From JAKQHY01 sp034429475 (GTDB taxonomy: Bacteria; Chloroflexota; Anaerolineae; B4-G1; SLSP01): a stretch of DNA of 64,000 nucleotides. The DNA lies in assembly GCA_034429475.1 (NCBI GenBank), contig DAOUGD010000136.1, positions 1 to 64,000 of the forward strand, in the 5' to 3' direction. The translations under genes and the position numbers were made by a program. Below, one piece after another: positions 11,274 to 18,829 of the stretch (the first letter of the stretch is position 1; every line of letters begins with the position of its first letter). A model generated the notes under the pieces. That model did no database searches. It had not been told where the DNA came from and saw nothing but the letters and a program-made list of their open reading frames with translations.

Positions 11274-12059
11274 CTATTTGATGCCCATTTGGGGTATAAC
11301 GACATCCGCCAGCAGGGGGAAGTGATCGGAGGGGTACTGGTTATCCCAATGATCGGCCAGTGTGGCGTGCCGCAAGACCTGCACGCCGTTGGCGACGAAG
11401 ATGTAGTCAATCCGCTCCCGCTGCACGCCGGAAAAAGCGTGAAACGTCGCCGAAGGGCCGTGGTGCGGCGTCAGGGAGTGATATTTCGCGTCCTGCAAGG
11501 TCAGAGCGCCCTGCTCCTGGACAAGGAGGCGGTAGGGTTCAGAAGCTTCGTCGCAGTTCAAATCACCGACGACGATCAACGGAAAGGCGCCGGCAAGATC
11601 GGGGATGCGCGAAAGCAACAACTGCGCGCTCTTCCGCCGGGCTTTTTCACTGGCCTGATCGAAGTGCGTGTTGAACATGAAAAACGCCCGCCCCATGACC
11701 TGATCGAAAAATTTGGCCCAGGTCACGATGCGCACACAGCACGCCTTCCAATTCCGGCTGCCAGGGACTTCAGGTGTCTTGGAAAGCCAGAACGTTCCCT
11801 TGGCCAGCAGGGACAGGCGCGCGGCGCGGTAGAAGATGGCGGCAAACTCCCCGGCAGCCACCCCGTCGTCGCGGCCCACGCCCACCCAGCCCATATCCGG
11901 GGCGCGCACGGCCAGGTCGGCGACCTGCTCGGCCAGAGCTTCCTGCACGCCCAACACGTCGGGGGCGTACAGGCGCACCATACTGCCGGCCCAATCCCGA
12001 CGATACGCCCAGCCGTGATAGCCGTCGTAGGGATTGTCGTAGCGCAAGTTAAACGACAT
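11274..12059 (-). CDS. Endonuclease/exonuclease/phosphatase (EEP) family protein
   Basis: Metal-dependent phosphoesterase of the DNase I-like fold; relatives cleave DNA, sphingomyelin or sugar-phosphate esters. It starts with MSFNLRYDN, the usual first strand of the family with the metal-site Asn, then PDVLGVQEAL with the metal-ligand Glu, IVVGDLNCDE with the catalytic Asp and Asn, and ERIDYIFVANG and SDHFPLLADV with the last Asp and His. Length (261 residues) is normal. The exact start is uncertain: no ribosome site is seen before ATG 12059, and a strong 13-bp hairpin sits 3 nt upstream. The frame is also open to an ATG at 12119 that overlaps the end of the preceding 58-residue gene, so translational coupling is possible. 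It has no signal peptide. Confidence 0.85.
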   Translation of the reverse strand: MSFNLRYDNPYDGYHGWAYRRDWAGSMVRLYAPDVLGVQEALAEQVADLAVRAPDMGWVGVGRDDGVAAGEFAAIFYRAARLSLLAKGTFWLSKTPEVPGSRNWKACCVRIVTWAKFFDQVMGRAFFMFNTHFDQASEKARRKSAQLLLSRIPDLAGAFPLIVVGDLNCDEASEPYRLLVQEQGALTLQDAKYHSLTPHHGPSATFHAFSGVQRERIDYIFVANGVQVLRHATLADHWDNQYPSDHFPLLADVVIPQMGIK

Positions 12060-12062
12060 GAC

Positions 12063-12092
12063 CCGCAGCGGGGAGCTATCTCCCCGCTGCGG
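12063..12092. other. Perfect hairpin at the start of the EEP gene
   Basis: Two 13-nt arms (12063-12075 and 12080-12092, GC-rich) enclose a 4-nt loop. On the minus strand it lies between the stop of the 58-residue NrdD-tail gene and the EEP start codon, with no T-tract after it. It could protect the upstream mRNA end or mask EEP translation rather than end transcription. Confidence 0.6.
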
Positions 12093-12105
12093 CGACACTG
12101 AACAG

Positions 12106-12282
12106 TTACTTATCGTCATCTTGTGGGACGTGGAAGGTCTGCCGATCCACAAATTCCTGCTGCTTGCCCTTGTTCCAGTTCTGCACCGGGCGCAGATAAC
12201 CCACAATGCGGGAGTACACTTCACAAGGGACTTTGATTTCTACTTCTTCGTCTGTCTTTCGGATCACAATAGTCTCAACCAT
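12106..12282 (-). CDS. Stand-alone glycyl-radical tail of anaerobic ribonucleotide reductase (NrdD C-terminus), 58 residues
   Basis: The small protein carries SRIVGYLRPVQNWNKGK at residues 24-40, which matches the extreme C-terminus of class III ribonucleotide reductases, where the Gly of the V-G-Y motif (here Gly28) becomes the glycyl radical. QQEFVDRQTF after it also matches that tail. Residues 1-18 are not from the NrdD family as far as I can tell; Cys20 (PCEVYSR) aligns with the end of the NrdD zinc region. AAGGAG (minus strand of 12289-12294) lies 6 nt before the ATG, so this is a designed start and not a leftover fragment. The NrdD gene at 13775-15808 lacks exactly this segment. The likely role is to supply the radical to that NrdD in trans, as the small protein YfiD/GrcA does for pyruvate formate-lyase. 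The in-trans role is inferred; the motif is seen. Confidence 0.85.
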   Translation of the reverse strand: MVETIVIRKTDEEVEIKVPCEVYSRIVGYLRPVQNWNKGKQQEFVDRQTFHVPQDDDK

Positions 12283-12363
12283 AGTACGCTCCTTTTTAAG
12301 AATTTGAAAGATATACTGCTGGCGCGTCTTACGCGCTCAGAAGCACACGAAACGCTCTTAAGA

Positions 12364-13560
12364 TTACCGTAACAAGCGCAGCGCCATTCGGTCAACGGCA
12401 GCGCCCTCCTCCTCCGCGGGTAAGCCATAGCTGACCGCCCCGGCATCGGCGCGGGCGAGGTAGGTGCGCATGGTCTCCTGCCCCCCCGCCACCAGAAGGG
12501 TTTTACGCTCATCGCTCATGTCAAATTCGGTGGTGCCGTAACCCTGCGCCGGCAACCGGACGACCCGGTCAGCAAATGCCTCCATCACCATCTTGTCGTG
12601 CGCCTGCATCATCGTGTTGAGCAGGTTGGCGATCCGCTGTACCGTGCGCAGCATCCCCACCTGAGCGACTCCGGTTTTCGCCACGGCAGACGCCGCCGGC
12701 GCCCCAGGAACGGGCTGCTCGTCGTCAATCAAGAAACCCAGCACATTGTCGCTAACTTTCGGCCCCATCACGGCTATGACCTCTGGCTGCGAGGAGACAA
12801 ACAATTCCATCGGGAAGTTGGAAAGCATGCCGCCATCCACAATCACGTGACCGGTCAAGTCCCGGTCGCCCCGATACAGCCCCCACGTCTGTTGCCAGAT
12901 GACTTCCTGCCAGAGCAAGGGGATGTTCATGGACATCCGCACCGCCCACACGACCGGGCAATAGGGGGCCGTGCGATGGTTCAACACCAGCAGGTTGCCC
13001 GCCGTCGTATCTGAGGCGATCAAAGACAGGTCTACCTGCGTCGCCGCGTAAAACTGCGCCAGCGTCATCTGGCTGAAGGCGCGCGGCGCGCCTTTGAAGC
13101 TCCCGGCGTCCAACTTCTGGCACATCCACACCAAGAAACTATCGGCGGAGAACCAACCGCCCCGTTCAAAAAAGGAGACCAGGTGTCGGAAGCGTGGCTG
13201 CTCGGCCAGAAAGCGCACGATCTGATCGTCCAGTTTATCCTCGATGAAATCCGGCACGAGGGGCAGGTTCAGGTTGCGAAGGAACTCGCGCAATACGCCC
13301 CGCTGAATGGTCTCCGCATCGAAATTGGCGGGCAGCCCCAGGAAAGCCTCAAAGACCGACCGGTCGCCCACTTTCTCATTCAACGCCGCCAGCATCTCTT
13401 GAGCGGCATAGCCAGCGGCCAGCAGCGTCGCCGTGATCGCCCCGGCGGAGGTCCCTAACAAGCGGCCATACGTGTGTCCACGCGCTTCAAACGCCTGCAA
13501 TGCGCCGACGAACACCATCCCCTTCGCCCCGCCGCCCTCAAACACCAGATCGTATTGCAT
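12364..13560 (-). CDS. Patatin-like phospholipase
   Basis: Acyl hydrolase with a Ser-Asp dyad, expected to release fatty acids from lipids. The 398-residue protein starts with the oxyanion glycine loop FEGGGAKGMVF (residues 7-17), has the nucleophile elbow GTSAG with Ser38, and the catalytic Asp242 in VDGGMLSNFP. There is no signal peptide or membrane helix, so it is probably cytoplasmic or exported by other means. AAAGGAGGG precedes the ATG. It lies between nrdD and the 58-residue NrdD-tail gene on the same strand, with 81 bp to the latter; that gap holds only a 6-bp hairpin (12322-12336). A functional link to nucleotide reduction is not evident. Confidence 0.92.
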   Translation of the reverse strand: MQYDLVFEGGGAKGMVFVGALQAFEARGHTYGRLLGTSAGAITATLLAAGYAAQEMLAALNEKVGDRSVFEAFLGLPANFDAETIQRGVLREFLRNLNLPLVPDFIEDKLDDQIVRFLAEQPRFRHLVSFFERGGWFSADSFLVWMCQKLDAGSFKGAPRAFSQMTLAQFYAATQVDLSLIASDTTAGNLLVLNHRTAPYCPVVWAVRMSMNIPLLWQEVIWQQTWGLYRGDRDLTGHVIVDGGMLSNFPMELFVSSQPEVIAVMGPKVSDNVLGFLIDDEQPVPGAPAASAVAKTGVAQVGMLRTVQRIANLLNTMMQAHDKMVMEAFADRVVRLPAQGYGTTEFDMSDERKTLLVAGGQETMRTYLARADAGAVSYGLPAEEEGAAVDRMALRLLR

Positions 13561-13677
13561 AATCCCTCCTTTCTCAACGGATTGAACGGATTCTAACGGA
13601 AGAAATCACCCCAATGACAGACTCGATTGTACTCCCATCACCAACAGAGGCAATAAGTTTTTTCTCACCGTAGGGGA

Positions 13678-13732
13678 CGCCAAGAACGCAGAGAAAAGAT
13701 AAAAAGAATCAGCGGACTCGGCGTTCTCGGCG
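13678..13732. repeat. Intergenic inverted repeat between nrdD and the patatin gene
   Basis: The arms CGCCAAGAACGC (13678-13689) and GCGTTCTCGGCG (13721-13732) pair with one mismatch. The sequence resembles the dispersed repeats near 34.1 and 36.8 kb (runs of GCAAAGACGC and GGCGAACTTGGCG type). The 214-bp gap holds no gene. Confidence 0.45.
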
Positions 13733-13774
13733 GTAAAATCTCCCCCTGCACTGAGCATTGCGTAACGACCGGGA

Positions 13775-15808
13775 TCAGCCACTCAGACGCGCCGGGCGGC
13801 CAAAGCGTTTGAGTTGTTCCGGTGTGTGTTCGTAAGGGCAGTAAGGGTGATTGCCCGGAATATACCCGTGGACGGGGCAAATGCTAAACGTAGGCGTCAG
13901 GGTATAGTACGGCAGACGATAGTTTTCCGCCACTGTGCGCACCAATTGCCGAGCCTGCCGCCAGTCGTTGAGTTGCTCCCCCAGGAAGATGTGCAGCACC
14001 GTCCCGCCGGTGTACAACGTCTGTAAGTCGTCCTGATGATCCAGCACTTCAAACAGATCGTCGCTAAAGTCCACCGGCAGATGGGTCGAGTTAGTGTAGT
14101 ACGGCGCCGCCTCAGAGCCGGACACGCGCAGATCGGGGTAACGCTCCTTATCCGTGCGCGCCAGGCGGTAAGTGGCGCCTTCGGCAGGCGTCGCCTCCAG
14201 GTTGTACAGATGGCCGGTTTCTTCCTGGAAGCGTTGCAACACCGTGCGCATGAATTCCAGGGTGCGGATGGCGAACGCGCGCCCGTCAGGATGCTCGATG
14301 CCCACCCCCAACAAGTTAAGGCAGGCTTCGTGCATTCCGTTGAGGCCAATGGTGGAGAAGTGGTTGCTCCAGAACTTACCGGTGCTGGCCTTCACGTTGC
14401 GCAAGAAGTAGTAACTGTAAGGATACAAGCCGCGCTCAGTAAACGTCTCCAGCATCTTTCGCTTGATTTCGAGGCTGGTGCGCCCGATCTCCATCAGATG
14501 CTCCACCCGCGCCTGGAAGTCCGCCTCGTCGCGGGCCAGATAACCCTGCCGCGCCAGGTTGAGCGTCACCACCCCCACCGAGCCGGTGAGCGGTGCCGCC
14601 GCAAACAGGCCGCCGGTGCGTTTGCGCAATTCACGGTTGTCCAAGCGAAGTCGGCAGCACATTGATCTTGCATCCTCAGGACTCATATCGCTGTTGATAA
14701 AATTCGCAAAATAGGGGATGCCATACTTTGCGGTCATCGCCCAGATAGGCTCCAGATTCGGGTTGTCCCAATCAAAATCGGCGCTGATGTTGTACGTGGG
14801 AATGGGGAACGTGAAGACGCGCCCGCGCGCGTCGCCGGCCAGCATCACCTCGGCGAAAGCGCGGTTGATCATGTCCATCTCCGGCTGAAATTCGCCGTAG
14901 GTGGCCTCCTGCATTTCGCCGCCAATGACGACTGGCTCGTTTTTCAATGTAGACGGGCAAACTAAGTCCATAGTAACATTTGTAAATGGCGTTTGAAATC
15001 CAACCCTTGTAGGAACATTAATGTTGAAAACGAATTCCTGTACAGCTTGTTTTGTCTGTACGTAATCCAACCCATCGTAGCGCACGAACGGCGCCAGCAG
15101 GGTATCAAAATTGGAGACGGCCACGGCCCCCGCCGACTCACCCTGGAGCGTGTAGAAGAAATTCACCAACTGCCCCAACGCCGTGCGCAAGTGCTTGGGC
15201 GGCAGGCTCTCAATTTTGGCAGAAACCCCGCCGAACCCCTGTTCCAACAAATCCATCAAATCCCAGCCGCAGCAGTAGACCGACAACATTCCCAGGTCGT
15301 GGAGGTGCATGTCGCCGTCAATGTGCGCGTGTTGCACTTCCGGCGGATAAATACGGTGCAACCAATAGCGCGCAGCGATGGACGAAGCCAGGTAGAAGTT
15401 GAGGCCCTGCAACGAGTAGTTCATGTTGCTGTTCTCGTTCACGCGCCAGTCCGCCCGCTGCAAATAATCCTCCACCAACTTCTCGGAATCCAACAGCATC
15501 CGCTCGGTGGCGCGCGCCTCGGCCCGCTTCTGCCGGTAGAGGATGTAAGCCTTCGCCACTTTGGGATTACCCGATTTGAGCAGCACCTCTTCCACAATAT
15601 CCTGGATTTCTTCCACGTGAGGCACCCGCCCGCTGCCGTTCACCCGCTCGTTCAGGATTGCCACGGCAGCCCACGAAAGTGTCTCGGCCCACGAGCGTCC
15701 CACCCCATTCCCTACCGCCCGCGCCGCCGCGTACATTGCATTTTCAATGCGCTGACGGTCGAAGGCGACAACACTGCCATCCCGTTTCATAATACGTTCA
15801 ATAGTCAT
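13775..15808 (-). CDS. nrdD: Anaerobic (class III) ribonucleoside-triphosphate reductase, large part without glycyl-radical tail
   Basis: Reduces ribonucleoside triphosphates to deoxyribonucleotides without oxygen. Residues 1-95 form an ATP-cone (MTIERIMKRDGSVVAFDRQR) for allosteric control; the rest is the NrdD barrel, with the active-site thiyl cysteine in the MCCRLRLDNRELRKR segment (Cys384/Cys385) and TGSVGVVTLNLARQGY after it. The C-terminal zinc region is altered: Cys644 and His647 (CPVHG) and Cys657 are present, but the usual second CPxC reads CPYEH (His661). The protein then ends at residue 677 with no V-G-Y radical motif. That motif is encoded separately at 12106-12282. I prefer ATG 15808, with AAAAAGGA about 9 nt upstream, over ATG 15817. 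No NrdG activase is in the window. Confidence 0.93.
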   Translation of the reverse strand: MTIERIMKRDGSVVAFDRQRIENAMYAAARAVGNGVGRSWAETLSWAAVAILNERVNGSGRVPHVEEIQDIVEEVLLKSGNPKVAKAYILYRQKRAEARATERMLLDSEKLVEDYLQRADWRVNENSNMNYSLQGLNFYLASSIAARYWLHRIYPPEVQHAHIDGDMHLHDLGMLSVYCCGWDLMDLLEQGFGGVSAKIESLPPKHLRTALGQLVNFFYTLQGESAGAVAVSNFDTLLAPFVRYDGLDYVQTKQAVQEFVFNINVPTRVGFQTPFTNVTMDLVCPSTLKNEPVVIGGEMQEATYGEFQPEMDMINRAFAEVMLAGDARGRVFTFPIPTYNISADFDWDNPNLEPIWAMTAKYGIPYFANFINSDMSPEDARSMCCRLRLDNRELRKRTGGLFAAAPLTGSVGVVTLNLARQGYLARDEADFQARVEHLMEIGRTSLEIKRKMLETFTERGLYPYSYYFLRNVKASTGKFWSNHFSTIGLNGMHEACLNLLGVGIEHPDGRAFAIRTLEFMRTVLQRFQEETGHLYNLEATPAEGATYRLARTDKERYPDLRVSGSEAAPYYTNSTHLPVDFSDDLFEVLDHQDDLQTLYTGGTVLHIFLGEQLNDWRQARQLVRTVAENYRLPYYTLTPTFSICPVHGYIPGNHPYCPYEHTPEQLKRFGRPARLSG

Positions 15809-16102
15809 TTTTACCATCCTTTTTTATATTTTGGTAAACGATTTTATACTTAATGCAGTTATAGGATTTATTTTTGAAACCGCAATGGATATACTAACCC
15901 GCAAGAGGGGCATATCCAAATTTAGTTACGGCGACGGCTTGGTTCAAAGCACGGGGTAAAACAGAAGACTCAATAGGAGTTGAGTCACCCACACGCAACA
16001 AAGATCAACGCTATTATGAGGATATGAGCCACCGGACGGTTGCGACGTTATGAGGTGCGCTGCATATCGAAGGAGATACCACTATTCAATGTATTTTGAT
16101 AA

Positions 16103-16137
16103 AAAATATCATATAAAATATCATATTCAATATATAG
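16103..16137 (-). promoter_or_regulatory. Candidate nrdD promoter overlapped by an NrdR-like box
   Basis: The 450-bp gap before nrdD contains CTATATATTG on the minus strand (16137-16128), which fits the core of the NrdR box as I know it (CWATATATWG). It overlaps a possible -35 TTGAAT (16130-16125), with TATTTT 16 bp further (16108-16103). A weaker copy (TATTCAATGTAT, 16084-16095) repeats at an offset of 41 bp. NrdR boxes usually come as pairs about 31 bp apart, so this is tentative. The rest of the gap (15818-16100) would be a leader of about 290 nt with one 7-bp hairpin (15967-15986) and no gene. Confidence 0.35.
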
Positions 16138-16170
16138 ATAGATTTAGCTTTTTACCACAACGGGTGGGGG

Positions 16171-16207
16171 ATAAAAAAGTGGTTCCGCAAAATAACTTCA
16201 GAACCAC
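16171..16207 (-). terminator. Rho-independent terminator after the radical SAM gene
   Basis: On the minus strand GTGGTTC and GAACCAC pair across a 15-nt loop and are followed directly by six T. It lies about 64 bp after the radical SAM stop and separates that gene from nrdD. Confidence 0.65.
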
Positions 16208-16270
16208 ATCGTTACTATATCATCTAAGCCCGGTTTTGTCAATAGATTTCAGGTGAATTTTGTGTTACAG

Positions 16271-17971
16271 TTACTCGAGGCCCAGGCCCACCCGCGCCAG
16301 ATGAACGATCTTGAAAGGGATTAACCCCACGTCCACGTCCAGCTCGGACTTGTCGCACACGGTGGAGGTGTTGGCGCGATCAATGCGCGGCTTGAGCGCC
16401 TGCCACGCCTGTGCCAGCGCGGGCGCATCCAGGCGCGCGGCAAGCTCATCCAACTGGCGCAGCAGCGCCCGCGCTTCTGCGATGCGCGCGGCCGTCTCTT
16501 CTGCCTTGGCGCGACTGATCAGGCCAAATTCCTGCTTGAGCTGATTCAGTCGCGCCCCGGCCTCGTAAGTCACATCGGCCAGCGCGCGGCGATCCATCCA
16601 GCGCGTTTCATAAGAGAGAATCTGCGGCCAGGCCGGTTGCAAGAGCAGGCGGCGATGATCCTCCAGCGTGGCCGCGTGGCGGATGTAGCCGAACCGTTCC
16701 GGCTCCTCGTAGGCGCGGCTGCCGGGGTCTAAAAAGGGCGCCAGCGGCGAGGTGAAGGGAATCAACCGCCCATCTGGGAAGCGTTCCAGCAGCGTGCGGC
16801 AATAATCCACCGTCGCCAGCGCCGAGTCCGGCGTCTGCTGCGACAGGCCAATCATGAAGAACAGGTCAAAGCGTTTGGCCCCCGCGTCCAGACACGCCGC
16901 AATCGTCTCCTCGATGCCTGCGTTGCTGTAGCCCTTGCCAGAAGCCTGCCGCACCGCCGGATCGTGCGATTCGGGGGAAAACTCCACGTAGAAATTGGGC
17001 AAGGCCGCCGCCAGCTCCGCGATGTAGGCGCGCGACGCCGGATAGAAGAATTCCATCAGCACCGCCCCCTTGAATCCCTGCACCGCCCGGAAGAAGCGCC
17101 GCGCATAGTCCTCCCCGGCCTGGCGCAGGTCGCCCAGGATGAAGGCCGGCGCGCGGCTCAAGTCGCCCATCCGGCGCACGTCTTCGGCCAGCTTTTCGGG
17201 TGAGCGATACGCCGGATGCTCGCGGCCAGACAGACGCCGCGCGCCAAAGGCTGAGCCGCCGCAAATCGTGCAATTTTGCGTACACCCTTTGACCGACAAC
17301 GCCGCCATGATCGGGTATTCCAGCCAATGGCTGAAGGGGACGTAATTCAGCAAGTCCCGGTCGCGCGTCACGGCCCGCACGACCGGATGGTAGTCCAGCG
17401 TGAGGTGATCCAGGTCAGTGGGGATATACGTCAGGGGATTAACGTGAATCGCGCCGGTGGCGTCCTTCCAGGTCAGGTTGGGGACATTCACCGGCGATGT
17501 TCCGGCCAAAATGTGCTCCATCAACTGCGCCAGCGGCGCCTCGGTTGAGTCGCCGCGCAGGACGTAATCCACGCAGGGATAGCGGATAAGTTCTTCGTGA
17601 AAATAGGTGGCCGAGTAGCCGCCAAAAATCACGGGCGCGGCGGGATGGACGCGCTTCACCCGCTGCGCCACTTCTAACGCGCCATGCGCATGGGGCAGCC
17701 AGTGCAGGTCAATGCCGTAGGCGCGCGCTTCAAGTCCCTCAATCGCGTGGTCAGGATCGAAGCGCGCCGAGCGCACCATCCGCGCCGCCAGGTTCATAAT
17801 TCGCACCTGAAAGCCGGACTGCTGCAAATACGCCATCATCGTGGCAAAGCCCAGGGGATACATATCAAACACCGGCGTCGAGGGCACCAGATCGGAGATC
17901 GGCCCCCACAACGTAGCCCGCTCGCGGAAATCGTAGACACTGGGCGCGTGAAGAAAAATTAAATCGTACAT
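16271..17971 (-). CDS. B12-binding-domain radical SAM protein
   Basis: The 566-residue protein opens with a cobalamin-binding Rossmann-type region (about 1-190; GFATMMAYLQQSGFQVRIMN and the VIFGGYSATYF strand). A radical SAM core follows with the iron-sulphur motif Cys230-x3-Cys234-x2-Cys237 in CTQNCTICGG. Enzymes of this build use S-adenosylmethionine and often cobalamin for methylations or ring changes on unactivated carbons. The C-terminal 120 residues are helical. It is not the NrdD activase NrdG, which is much smaller and lacks a B12 domain, despite lying next to nrdD; a terminator separates the two. The substrate is unknown. The ATG at 17971 begins MYDLIFLHAPS, a normal start for the family. 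Confidence 0.88.
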   Translation of the reverse strand: MYDLIFLHAPSVYDFRERATLWGPISDLVPSTPVFDMYPLGFATMMAYLQQSGFQVRIMNLAARMVRSARFDPDHAIEGLEARAYGIDLHWLPHAHGALEVAQRVKRVHPAAPVIFGGYSATYFHEELIRYPCVDYVLRGDSTEAPLAQLMEHILAGTSPVNVPNLTWKDATGAIHVNPLTYIPTDLDHLTLDYHPVVRAVTRDRDLLNYVPFSHWLEYPIMAALSVKGCTQNCTICGGSAFGARRLSGREHPAYRSPEKLAEDVRRMGDLSRAPAFILGDLRQAGEDYARRFFRAVQGFKGAVLMEFFYPASRAYIAELAAALPNFYVEFSPESHDPAVRQASGKGYSNAGIEETIAACLDAGAKRFDLFFMIGLSQQTPDSALATVDYCRTLLERFPDGRLIPFTSPLAPFLDPGSRAYEEPERFGYIRHAATLEDHRRLLLQPAWPQILSYETRWMDRRALADVTYEAGARLNQLKQEFGLISRAKAEETAARIAEARALLRQLDELAARLDAPALAQAWQALKPRIDRANTSTVCDKSELDVDVGLIPFKIVHLARVGLGLE

Positions 17972-18020
17972 TGCGGACCAGAATTCACCAGCGATTGGAT
18001 GAAAATGTCACCAAATGGAC

Positions 18021-18082
18021 TAGGGATTGGGGATTAGGGATTGGGCTGTCCCAATCCCTAATCCCCAATCCCCAATCCCTAT
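18021..18082. repeat. Long intergenic palindrome of the GGGATTAGGG family
   Basis: Two perfect 23-nt arms (18023-18045 and 18050-18072) made of GGGATT/GGGGATT units enclose CTGT. A related copy lies at 59231-59293 and a degenerate one near 21828-21866. The 312-bp gap here (17972-18283) contains no gene that I can support; readings such as SQSLIPNPQSL are translations of this repeat. Confidence 0.85.
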
Positions 18083-18283
18083 TTTCAGAGCAAGGAGAGT
18101 ATAAACAAGGGAGTGAAGATGTCAAACGAGGGGGCATGGCTTTAAAATGCGGAACGCGCGGCAATCCCGTACCGCGCGTTCCACAGCATAAGGAGGAACT
18201 TTGCGCTTGCGCGCTATATCAAAGGAAAATTGCGGTCCCCGTTTCCGCTTTCTCCCCCCGATACCACAGGAATGATCCCCGAC

Positions 18284-18820
18284 CTAAAGATACAGAAACT
18301 CCGTGATGAGTTTCTGGCTATGCGCATCCAGCGCGTTAAAGTCGAGGATTTCGTAACGCGCCTCATTGACATCAATCAACAGCCAGTGTCCCGGCGCAAT
18401 TTCACGCGCATAGTGGATGATGCTGTTACGCATCACGAACTCTTTATCGCCTTTGCTTGTCTGCACTTTCCAGTACAGAAAGCCCAATTCTTCGCGGATG
18501 CTGAATACCTGGGTAATTTCAGGCACAAAGTAGTGCAGGCCCAGCTCCGCCGCCACTGCTTCCCGATCCGCCGGGGCCAACTGGCCCCAATCCTCGATCA
18601 CGCCAATCTCGGCGTTGTCCTCGTCCTCGGCATCGCGCACCGAGAGAAACGTAGTGTTATCCGACACCGGGAAGCAGGAGCGCAGGATCACGCGCGGGTA
18701 ACGCGCGCCGTCGGCCAAGGTCAGCGTCAACGTGTCGCCCTGGCGCGCAAAGTGAATGGCCTGCGGGTCAAGGTAAAGGATTTCAAAGGACTTGGGGGCC
18801 GTCGTCGCACTCGTTGTCAT
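18284..18820 (-). CDS. DUF1854-family protein, partner of the upstream ABC exporter
   Basis: The 178-residue protein is a full-length DUF1854 member (LADGARYPRVILRSCFPVSD, then IGVIEDWGQLAPADREAVAAEL, then RELGFLYWKVQTSKGDKEF-type text with small changes). It has no signal or membrane segment. DUF1854 proteins are commonly encoded beside an ABC exporter, and in some databases the pair is labelled cyanophycin-metabolism-associated; no cyanophycin gene is in this window, so that label is not supported here. The start is 9 bp after the exporter stop, and GGAGGAG precedes the ATG, so both are cotranscribed and both fall under the c-di-AMP riboswitch at 21196-21326. The biochemical role is unknown. 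Confidence 0.85.
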   Translation of the reverse strand: MTTSATTAPKSFEILYLDPQAIHFARQGDTLTLTLADGARYPRVILRSCFPVSDNTTFLSVRDAEDEDNAEIGVIEDWGQLAPADREAVAAELGLHYFVPEITQVFSIREELGFLYWKVQTSKGDKEFVMRNSIIHYAREIAPGHWLLIDVNEARYEILDFNALDAHSQKLITEFLYL

Positions 18821-18829
18821 GACTCCTCC

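Noticed and set aside
13775..13884. Sequencing frameshift as the reason for the short NrdD
   Set aside because: No frame after the stop carries the radical tail, and the tail is found 1.5 kb away beyond an intact patatin gene, with its own ribosome site.
16050..16256. Short plus-strand open frame upstream of nrdD
   Set aside because: It lies in AT-rich regulatory DNA, has no ribosome site and shows no recognisable protein features.
16271..17971. Radical SAM gene next to nrdD as the NrdG activase
   Set aside because: It is 566 residues with a cobalamin-binding domain and has a terminator before nrdD. NrdG is a small enzyme of about 150-250 residues without that domain.
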